DNA from: Methanobrevibacter sp. | GTDB taxonomy: Archaea > Methanobacteriota > Methanobacteria > Methanobacteriales > Methanobacteriaceae | Length of the DNA: 13,397 bases | Direction: 5' to 3' | NCBI GenBank assembly: GCA_016291275.1 | Contig: JAEEWY010000019.1 | Span: 1-13,397, forward strand | Shown here: one piece after another, positions 6,357 through 12,176 of the stretch | Layout of the letters: every line of letters begins with the position of its first letter | Numbering within the stretch: position 1 is the stretch's first letter | Made by a program: the position numbers and the translations under genes | Notes under the pieces: generated by a model | What the model was told of the DNA's origin: nothing | Databases searched by the model: none | What the model saw: the letters and a program-made list of their open reading frames with translations, nothing else

Positions 6357-7622
6357 CTAAAAATGCTTAAAGAAGTCAAATACTTTAGATATCTTATTAA
6401 TTGAAGGCATTGCAACATTCTTTACAAATTTTATTTGATAATTGAATCCCAACAATTCAAACTCTGATTTTACCCTATCCAATTCATTTGGAATGTCAAG
6501 GGATTGGGGACATAATCTCTTGCATCTGCCACAATGATTGCAAAGCCCTGCACTTGCCTGCTTATTGGTTATTCCACCAACAACCATATAGTAATTCACC
6601 ATAGCATGTGGAAGCACACCAAATGCCTTTTTATTGAATAGATACTTTTCATTATAGACATTAAAGCAATCTGGAATATTGACTCCTTTAGGACAAGGCA
6701 GACAATAGCCACAACCTGTGCAATTGATTTTCATCATTGAATTGAAAATACCTTGAGCCTTATCCAATACATCCAACTCATCATCAGACAATGAATCAAT
6801 CTCAACCCTTTCTGCAATAGCCATATTTTCCTTCATCTGATCAAGAGACCCCATTCCAGACAATACGCAAGTGATTTCCTTCTGATTGAAAACCCAACTT
6901 AAAGCCCAATCAACAGAGGATTTGCTGGAATCAACTTCATCAAACAAGGCACTTACTTCCTGAGGAAGCTCCCCTGCAAGAAGCCCTCCCTTTAAAGGTT
7001 CCATTACAAATACGGCGATGTCATTTTCATATGCATATTGAATTCCACGAATTCCTGCCTGCGCATTGACATCTAAATAATTGTATTGGACGAGCACCAT
7101 ATCCCAAGGGAAATCATCGATTAGAGTTTTGAATTCATGTGGAGAACCATGATAAGAGAAACCAATATTTCTGATTTTGCCATCAGATTTTGCCTTTTCC
7201 AAAAATTCATAAAGCCCTAAATCCTTAAGCCTTAAAATGGTTGACAAGTCAACGCTATGAACATAATAGTAATCAATGAAATCTGTCTGAAGCTTTCTTA
7301 ACTGCTCATTTAAAAATGCATCCATATCCTCCATTGACCTTACCATCCAGGAAGGCAATTTGGTGGACAATTTGATCTTATCCCTATATTTCACTCCATC
7401 TGAACCAGATAAGCTTAAGATGTCTCCTAAAAAGGATTCGCTTTCTCCACCATGATATGCGTATGCAGTGTCAATGTAATTCACTCCATTTTCAATAGCA
7501 TATAAGATAAATTCCTGAGCGCTTTCCCTATCAATTGAATTGTTTTTGGTGGGAAGTCTCATAGCCCCTATACCAAGAGGAAATATTTCATCTCCATTCT
7601 TTTTAACTAGTCTTTTAACCAT
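6357..7622 (-). CDS. Aldo/keto reductase with C-terminal double 4Fe-4S ferredoxin domain
   Basis: The N-terminal part (about 1-290) is an aldo/keto reductase barrel. The catalytic tetrad can be placed at D51 and Y56 (DTAYAY), K88 (LSTKLP) and H122 (YYYVHS). The C-terminal part (about 295-375) has two cysteine motifs: C301, C304, C307, C310 followed by PKGVNIP, and C361, C364, C367, C371 followed by PQ. Such fused proteins form a widespread family (COG1453-like) in anaerobes; the clusters suggest electron exchange with ferredoxin or another redox partner, but the physiological substrate is unknown. At 421 residues it is full length. The first motif has only two residues before its fourth cysteine, which is normal for this family. 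The ATG at 7622 follows AGGGG about six bases upstream, a moderate ribosome binding site. The 85-bp leader gap contains GATAAT three times (7644, 7655, 7663) and a TATA-like AATTTATAAT (7681-7690, minus). Confidence 0.92.
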   Translation of the reverse strand: MVKRLVKKNGDEIFPLGIGAMRLPTKNNSIDRESAQEFILYAIENGVNYIDTAYAYHGGESESFLGDILSLSGSDGVKYRDKIKLSTKLPSWMVRSMEDMDAFLNEQLRKLQTDFIDYYYVHSVDLSTILRLKDLGLYEFLEKAKSDGKIRNIGFSYHGSPHEFKTLIDDFPWDMVLVQYNYLDVNAQAGIRGIQYAYENDIAVFVMEPLKGGLLAGELPQEVSALFDEVDSSKSSVDWALSWVFNQKEITCVLSGMGSLDQMKENMAIAERVEIDSLSDDELDVLDKAQGIFNSMMKINCTGCGYCLPCPKGVNIPDCFNVYNEKYLFNKKAFGVLPHAMVNYYMVVGGITNKQASAGLCNHCGRCKRLCPQSLDIPNELDRVKSEFELLGFNYQIKFVKNVAMPSINKISKVFDFFKHF

Positions 7623-7707
7623 TTAAACCCCTTAAATAAATATGATAATAATAAGATAATAGGATAATAATGAATTATTAATTATAAATTATTAATTAAA
7701 GATAATA

Positions 7708-8790
7708 TTAATTTTTATTCCTTAATTTCAATATTATAAGCTCACTGTCAGTTCCCCATCTGAATGGATAATCCATGGAACCAACACCAGTTGTAACATG
7801 CAAATACCTATCCTTTCCACCAATGCTCTTCTTAAAAAGACCCATATTATACATAATCAAGTTCCCTATCCAAACAACTGGATAAAACTGACCTCCATGA
7901 GTATGGCCAGACAATTGAATGTCAAAACCCAAACTTGAAAACACTTCCCAGTTTTGAGGCACATGGAAATTGATTATATTTACCTTATCTTCCTTGATGA
8001 ATGATTTCAAATCTTCCAAACTTACAGTTTCTATCTCACCGAAACTATAGGTAAGGCCAAAGATATTCAAGTCCTTAAATTCCATTCCTTCATTATCCAA
8101 AATGAGGATTCCCGCTTTCCTGCAAGCATTATAAACATTTTCAATTCCTGGATAAAAGTCATGGTTTCCTGCTGTAAAGACAATCGGAATGTTCACATCC
8201 TTAAGTGGCAAGAAATCATCCTCTTCAACTACACAGGATCCATCTGCCAAATCTCCAGATATGACTGCCAAATCACAAGTGGAAGACAAATCATTTAGTT
8301 TATCCCTTAAGTCTGAAATGATTTTCTTATGTCTTATTGCTCCAAAATGAACATCAGATAAGTGGACAATGTTAATGTCCTGATTGATCTTGTCAAGTTC
8401 AATTGTTTTCTCATGAATAATGATCTTATGAGCATGCCAATAGCTATAGACTGTTATTATAGGAACCAATAGAAGAAGAGCAACTATAAGATAAAATGGA
8501 AGTTCCACAAAGGTTCCGATTATGTAAATAAATAAAATGTCGAAGAAGAAAAACAAGGACATCCAAATCCAGAATCCTGATATCTCATCTAAGGCCCTTG
8601 TTATGAATCTGGATTTTTTCTCTTCAAAAAACATAGGCAATATATTCAATAAAACAAAAAGAACTGTTAATAAAAGCAAATATGAATCATCTAATCCACC
8701 GAACAATAAAAACAGGTATTTCATGAGGAAAAACTCAAATATTGCAATAAGTGGAGTGGACATCAACACTCTTTTTGTTCTGAAACTCAT
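7708..8790 (-). CDS. Membrane-anchored metallophosphoesterase (YkuE/YaeI-like, COG1408)
   Basis: From the chosen start the protein has 360 residues. The first 120 hold four hydrophobic helices (about 11-31, 36-55, 71-94, 97-117), then a calcineurin-like phosphoesterase domain with a complete two-metal site: LSDVHFG (D146, H148), SGDLADG (D180), AGNHDFY (208-213), NFHVP (H276) and SGHTHGGQF (294-302). Relatives hydrolyse phosphodiester or pyrophosphate bonds in lipid substrates at the membrane; some bacterial ones act on UDP-diacylglucosamine, which this archaeon should lack, so the substrate here is unknown and could be a lipid-linked sugar or isoprenoid phosphate. The frame stays open upstream to 8874, but AGAGG at 8799-8803 serves the ATG at 8790 and a TATA box at 8824-8833 lies inside the extension, so the short form is correct. 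It is 85 bp upstream of the aldo/keto reductase gene and divergent from the aminotransferase gene. Confidence 0.92.
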   Translation of the reverse strand: MSFRTKRVLMSTPLIAIFEFFLMKYLFLLFGGLDDSYLLLLTVLFVLLNILPMFFEEKKSRFITRALDEISGFWIWMSLFFFFDILFIYIIGTFVELPFYLIVALLLLVPIITVYSYWHAHKIIIHEKTIELDKINQDINIVHLSDVHFGAIRHKKIISDLRDKLNDLSSTCDLAVISGDLADGSCVVEEDDFLPLKDVNIPIVFTAGNHDFYPGIENVYNACRKAGILILDNEGMEFKDLNIFGLTYSFGEIETVSLEDLKSFIKEDKVNIINFHVPQNWEVFSSLGFDIQLSGHTHGGQFYPVVWIGNLIMYNMGLFKKSIGGKDRYLHVTTGVGSMDYPFRWGTDSELIILKLRNKN

Positions 8791-8822
8791 AAGAAAACCT
8801 CTAATATTAATCTTTAAAAAGT

Positions 8823-8834
8823 CATTTATAAAAT
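8823..8834 (-). promoter_or_regulatory. TATA box of the metallophosphoesterase gene
   Basis: The minus strand carries TTTATAAAT at about 8833-8824. A start about 25 bases on gives a leader of roughly 14 bases that just contains the AGAGG ribosome binding site of the ATG at 8790. This argues against the longer open frame. Confidence 0.5.
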
Positions 8835-8898
8835 TATCATAATTAACCAAATAAAGAAATGAAAGTGCCGACAAAATATTTAAGAACTATTAAAAAGA

Positions 8899-8911
8899 AA
8901 GGTTATATATA
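8899..8911 (+). promoter_or_regulatory. Strong promoter of the class V aminotransferase gene
   Basis: AAAGG followed by TTATATATA (8903-8911) is a textbook BRE plus TATA box. The predicted start near 8934 gives a leader of about 84 bases ending in GGAGG (9006-9010), a full Shine-Dalgarno seven bases before the ATG at 9018. Together with the gene's codon choice this suggests high expression. The TATA boxes of this gene and of the divergent phosphoesterase gene are about 70 bp apart. Confidence 0.65.
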
Positions 8912-9017
8912 GCTTGACATATTATTATAACTTTAAAATAATAATAAATCTAATGAAAAAACAATTAAAATTATCCATTCAAGCGCATAATTCTTATTAT
9001 ATATTGGAGGAGAATAA

Positions 9018-10160
9018 ATGAACGAAATATTATTAATGCTCCCTGGTCCAACAACCGCTGACCCAAGAGTATTGCAAGCAATGGGAAAAGCTGTTGTAAA
9101 CCACAGAGGAGACGAATTCGGAGAAATCTATACTGAAACCACTCAGTTAATGTCTAAAACTTTCCAAACTGAAAATGATTCTTATATCCTTACTGGTTCA
9201 GGAACTTCTGCAATGGAAGCAGCTCTTTCCAACCTTGTTAACAGAGGAGACAAAGTATTGAATGTTATCGGAGGAAAATTCGGAGAAAGATTTGCAGAAA
9301 TTGCAAACTATCATGGAATCGAATCAGTACCTTTAAATGTTGAATGGGGAACTGCTGTAACCCCTGACCAAGTGCAAGAAGCATTGGAAGCAGATGAAGA
9401 CATCAAGGCAGTGACTATGGTTCACAACGAAACCTCCACTGGAGTGGCCGCACCTATTCAAGAAGTAGGGGAAGTCATGAAAAACTACGATGCATTATTC
9501 ATTGTAGACACCGTATCATCCTTAGGTGGAGACTATGTGGATGTAGACAAGTTCCACATTGACGCTTGTGTAACCGGATCCCAAAAATGTCTCGCTGCAC
9601 CACCTGGACTTGCAGCTATTACCTTCAATGACGATGCATGGGCAGCATGTGAAAAAGTTGAACCTAACAACTACTACTTAAACATGCCTAAATACAGAGC
9701 AAACGGTAACAAAACTCCTGCTCAAACTCCTTACACCCCATCAGTTTCATTGATTTACGGATTAAAAGCAGCACTTGAAGTAATCCATGAAGAAGGACTT
9801 GAAAACAGTGTAGCAAGACACCACCAAGCAGCAGCTGCATCAAGAGATGCTGTTAAAGCTTTAGGTCTTGAATTATTCCCTGATGAAGCTGTATCCTCTG
9901 CAACTGTAACTGCAGTAAACATCCCTGAAGGTGTAACTGACGATGACATCAGAGGAACCATGTTAAACAAATACAAAGTTCAATTAGCTGGTGGACAAGA
10001 CCATCTTAAAGGAAACATCATCAGAATTGGACACATGGGTGTAATCAATTACCAAGAATTAGCTATTACCTTTACTGCATTAGGATTAACCTTAAAAGGA
10101 TTAGGTTTAGTTGAAGATGCAGGTGCAGGTGTAGCAGCTCTTGCTGACCATTACATCTAA
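9018..10160 (+). CDS. Class V aminotransferase, MJ0959-like (serine/alanine/phosphoserine broad specificity)
   Basis: This is a PLP-dependent fold-type I aminotransferase of the alanine-glyoxylate / serine-pyruvate group, 380 residues, full length. Visible features: LPGPT (8-12), the phosphate-binding TGSGTSAMEA (59-68), D164 in FIVDTVSS that contacts the PLP ring nitrogen, the Schiff-base lysine K190 in TGSQKCLAAPPGL, and substrate-carboxylate R336 in IIRIGHMG. The closest characterised methanogen relative I know is MJ0959, a broad-specificity enzyme able to act on phosphoserine, so a role in serine or alanine metabolism is likely; the exact substrate pair cannot be read from sequence. Compared with its neighbours it prefers AAC, GAC, GGA/GGT and ACC codons, a pattern of highly expressed genes, in agreement with its strong promoter, full GGAGG site and long T-rich terminator. 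It is a single-gene unit, with about 370 bp before the next gene. Confidence 0.92.
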   Translation: MNEILLMLPGPTTADPRVLQAMGKAVVNHRGDEFGEIYTETTQLMSKTFQTENDSYILTGSGTSAMEAALSNLVNRGDKVLNVIGGKFGERFAEIANYHGIESVPLNVEWGTAVTPDQVQEALEADEDIKAVTMVHNETSTGVAAPIQEVGEVMKNYDALFIVDTVSSLGGDYVDVDKFHIDACVTGSQKCLAAPPGLAAITFNDDAWAACEKVEPNNYYLNMPKYRANGNKTPAQTPYTPSVSLIYGLKAALEVIHEEGLENSVARHHQAAAASRDAVKALGLELFPDEAVSSATVTAVNIPEGVTDDDIRGTMLNKYKVQLAGGQDHLKGNIIRIGHMGVINYQELAITFTALGLTLKGLGLVEDAGAGVAALADHYI

Positions 10161-10253
10161 TTTTCTTTTCTTTTTTTTCTATTCTTATTTTTTAAATTCT
10201 ATTCTTATTTTTTAAATTCTATTCTTATTTTTTAAATTCTATTTTCATTTTTT
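10161..10253 (+). terminator. T-rich terminator zone with three 20-bp tandem repeats
   Basis: Directly after the aminotransferase stop codon come T4CT4CT8, then three exact copies of ATTCTTATTTTTTAAATTCT (10181-10200, 10201-10220, 10221-10240) and a partial fourth. Each copy brings a T6 run, so the repeat multiplies the termination signal. No spacers or palindromes are present. Confidence 0.8.
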
Positions 10254-10532
10254 CTAACCCTATTTTTAATCTATTAATCCTATTTTCTTATTTTATTATT
10301 TCCTCATTTTCTTATTTCTTTAGCAATTTCAAAATTTAATCAAGATTTAGAAATATTTATATAGAATGTAATATAATTTTAACATATGGAATGTATTTTT
10401 AACATATGAATGTATCTTACATATAAATGTAAATAGTAAAAAATTATATCAAAAAGAATATAATATATTATATGTTAATAACAAACCATTAATTAAAAAT
10501 TATAGAATTTTAAGAAAATTAGGAGCTAAAAA
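10254..10532 (+). promoter_or_regulatory. Intergenic region and promoters of the gerW-family gene
   Basis: The left half is T-rich continuation of the upstream terminator zone. Two TATA-like elements are visible: TTTATATAG at 10356-10364 and an AT-rich TATAATATATTATATG at about 10459-10474. The first would place the start at about 10385-10390, on top of the repeated motif at 10382-10431, giving a leader of about 145 bases; the second would give a leader of about 40 bases. GGAG at 10522-10525 is the ribosome binding site of the ATG at 10533. Confidence 0.45.
10377..10432. repeat. Three-copy ACATAT-AATGTA motif, possible operator
   Basis: ACATATGGAATGTA (10382-10395), ACATATGAATGTA (10402-10414) and ACATATAAATGTA (10419-10431) follow one another at 20- and 17-base intervals; the first two are preceded by TTTTAA, making a 19-20 bp tandem repeat. 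The third is a perfect dyad, TTACAT-ATAA-ATGTAA (10417-10432). A lone half site GAATGTA stands at 10364-10370. Placement just after a TATA box fits a repressor-binding array. Confidence 0.55.
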
Positions 10533-11003
10533 ATGATAGAAGAAGCACCAATAAAAACAACTGTAGAAGAATTAAGAAAACTCATTCATATAAGCAACTA
10601 TATTGGAGAACCAATTGAGAGTGAAGATAAAATATTGATTCCAGTAAGCAAAGCAGCAGTAGGATTTGGAATAGGAGAACAGAAAGCAGGCCAAGAAATA
10701 GCTGCAACTGGTGCAGGCGTAAGCGTTGAACCTGTAACCATGGTCGTCGTATCAAAAGGAAACAGCGGTGCAGATGGAATCAGAACCATAAACTTATCAA
10801 AAGGAAACAGCACTAACAAGACATTAAACGAATTAGGCTTAATCTTGACCGATATCCTAAAAGATGTCATCCCATCAAAAGGAAAAGATGATGAGTACAT
10901 AAACGTCGATGATGTCACTGAAGTTGAAATCCAAGATGGAGAAATAAATGAAAAAGCTGAAGACATAGTTGACGAAGTGGAAGAGGAATTAGACATTGAA
11001 TAG
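10533..11003 (+). CDS. GerW/YtfJ family protein (Spore_YtfJ domain) in an archaeon
   Basis: The core at residues 25-75 has the family pattern: IPVSKAAVGFGIGEQKAG, then a shortened glycine-containing linker and GAGVSVEPVTMVVV. In Bacillus subtilis YtfJ/GerW is a sporulation protein needed for normal germination; the family also occurs in non-sporulating bacteria and methanogens, where its role is unknown. The 156-residue protein has no signal peptide or membrane helix. A helical N-terminus (10-20) precedes the core, a variable loop carries a repeated SKGNS (74-78 and 89-93), and residues 118-156 are strongly acidic. The start ATG has GGAG eight bases upstream. The gene leads a three-gene plus-strand cluster and is followed by DUF2953, the same partner as in Bacillus (ytfI). 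Family assignment is firm; function is open. Confidence 0.85.
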   Translation: MIEEAPIKTTVEELRKLIHISNYIGEPIESEDKILIPVSKAAVGFGIGEQKAGQEIAATGAGVSVEPVTMVVVSKGNSGADGIRTINLSKGNSTNKTLNELGLILTDILKDVIPSKGKDDEYINVDDVTEVEIQDGEINEKAEDIVDEVEEELDIE

Positions 11004-11027
11004 ATGATGAATAAATAAATCATCATC
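11003..11027 (+). other. Intercistronic hairpin after the gerW-family gene
   Basis: GATGATGA (11003-11010, beginning at the last base of the stop codon) and TCATCATC (11020-11027) form a perfect 8-bp stem with a nine-base loop. No T run follows, so it is more likely an mRNA processing or stability element than a terminator. A TATA-like TATAAATT at 11030-11037 just beyond could give the downstream genes their own promoter. Confidence 0.45.
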
Positions 11028-11097
11028 CTATAAATTAAGTCTAATAAAAATAAATTAAAAACATTACAAACAAAAATAAATATGAAAAGGCGATGAA

Positions 11098-11769
11098 ATG
11101 AACTTCAATCTTTTTTTAATTATAATAATCGCCTTAATTATCATATTAATAATTTTATACAACGGCATAAGACTATTTTTAACCATTGAAAAAGAAAAAG
11201 GTGTAGTTAAATATGAATTTAAGATAACTATACTGAAAATAGCTATTTTTACAAGAAAAGGCACTAAAAAAATAATTGATACCATTAGCCACAATGAAGA
11301 TGAAGATTCTGAAGAAAATGAAGAGGATGAAGAAGAATCTAAAGGAGAATCCGAATCTGAAGAAGAGGAAAAAGGATTGAAAGAAAAATATGAAGAGATT
11401 AAACCAATACTAAAGGAGTTAATTAAATCCAAAGAGGAGTTGAAAAACTTCCTGAAAAATATTCTAAAAACAATCAATCTAAAGAAACTTGAAGGAAAAC
11501 TAATAATTGGTCTTAGCGACCATACAACCACTGTAAAAATAGCAAGTTGGATCTGGTCAATAGGCGCTATTGTAAACAGCTCCAAACCAACACTTCTAAG
11601 TGTAGAACCAAGATTTAACGAAGTAATAACTGATTTTGAAGGAAAAATAGAATTAAAAATAAATATTTTGCTCTTATTGATTTATAGTTTAGCTTTATTA
11701 ACTGAAAAGAACATTAGAGAATTAATTAAAGAACTCTATAGACAGAAGAACTCTGAAGAAAAGGAATAA
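11098..11769 (+). CDS. DUF2953 membrane protein (YtfI-like)
   Basis: The 223-residue protein has an N-terminal membrane helix (about 4-22) followed by the DUF2953-type start TIEKEKGVVKYEFKITILKIAIF, a very acidic low-complexity linker (65-92, almost all E, D and S), a lysine-rich helical region (93-130), and the conserved family region GLSDHTTTVKIASWIWSIGAIV with PRFNE and a following beta segment (138-187). A second hydrophobic stretch at about 189-201 may be membrane-associated. The function of the family is unknown; in Bacillus its gene neighbours gerW, as here. The ATG at 11098 follows AAGGCGATGAA, a fair Shine-Dalgarno. An overlapping ATG at 11093 runs straight into a stop. The acidic linker is longer than I would expect for bacterial members. 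The family call rests on the conserved C-terminal region and the gene order. Confidence 0.75.
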   Translation: MNFNLFLIIIIALIIILIILYNGIRLFLTIEKEKGVVKYEFKITILKIAIFTRKGTKKIIDTISHNEDEDSEENEEDEEESKGESESEEEEKGLKEKYEEIKPILKELIKSKEELKNFLKNILKTINLKKLEGKLIIGLSDHTTTVKIASWIWSIGAIVNSSKPTLLSVEPRFNEVITDFEGKIELKINILLLLIYSLALLTEKNIRELIKELYRQKNSEEKE

Positions 11770-11783
11770 AATAAGTGATTTAA

Positions 11784-12143
11784 ATGGATGGAAAGGAAAT
11801 AATGAATAGCTTTAAAAAAGAAACATTTTACGAGTTTAGCGAAGCTGTTCCTGTATTCAATGATAATATACGCTTTATTTTCAAAGTGGACATAATTTCA
11901 ATCAACATAAACCCATCCAAAAGCAAAATGGATAAGCTAAAAAAATTAATGAATAATAAAAATACAGAAAATTCAATATCCCATCTAGACATTGAACCAA
12001 TAGCTTATCTGTTGGAAACTAAAAACAACGAGAAATTAGATTATCAAATTGAATCAATTGATGAAAAATATAATCAATTTATTGAAAAGAACAAAAACAA
12101 GCTATTAAAAGAATTCCTTGAAAGAGAAAAAACTAAAAATTAA
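11784..12143 (+). CDS. Hypothetical protein, 119 residues, third gene of the gerW-DUF2953 cluster
   Basis: No family recognised. It is a soluble, lysine- and glutamate-rich protein with no signal or membrane segment. The first half has a possible beta segment (NIRFIFKVDIISININPSK, about 28-46), the second half is helical (YQIESIDEKYNQFIEKNKNK, LLKEFLEREK) with coiled-coil-like spacing. The ATG at 11784 lies only 14 bp after the DUF2953 stop and has GTGAT at 11775-11779, the same Shine-Dalgarno variant used by rtcB, so it is very probably translated from the same mRNA. It converges with the acetolactate synthase-type gene, 33 bp apart. Its place suggests a part in whatever the GerW-DUF2953 pair does, but this is inference from position only. 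Confidence 0.75.
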   Translation: MDGKEIMNSFKKETFYEFSEAVPVFNDNIRFIFKVDIISININPSKSKMDKLKKLMNNKNTENSISHLDIEPIAYLLETKNNEKLDYQIESIDEKYNQFIEKNKNKLLKEFLEREKTKN

Positions 12144-12164
12144 AAAATAGATTTAATAGAAATC
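12142..12164 (-). terminator. Possible hairpin plus T-run terminator of the ALS-type gene
   Basis: On the minus strand GATTT-CTATT-AAATC (12164-12150) forms a five-base-pair stem and is followed by T6 (12147-12142), which overlaps the stop codon of the converging hypothetical gene. The stem is weak; the T run alone may be the signal. Confidence 0.4.
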
Positions 12165-12176
12165 TTAAGTTGAATA

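Noticed and set aside
7644..7668. GATAAT repeated three times upstream of the aldo/keto reductase gene
   Set aside because: Six-base A/T-rich repeats with irregular 11- and 8-base spacing are expected by chance in this leader, so no regulatory claim is made.
8791..8874. N-terminal extension of the metallophosphoesterase
   Set aside because: The extension contains the TATA box and the ribosome binding site that serve the ATG at 8790; it would also add a stretch unlike the family.
10181..10240. CRISPR-like repeats
   Set aside because: The copies are directly adjacent with no spacers, are not dyad-symmetric and have no cas genes nearby; they are simple tandem repeats in a terminator.
11064..11585. 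173-codon minus-strand frame opposite the DUF2953 gene
   Set aside because: Its product is a serine- and phenylalanine-rich low-complexity sequence, the mirror of the acidic linker and lysine-rich region of the DUF2953 gene.
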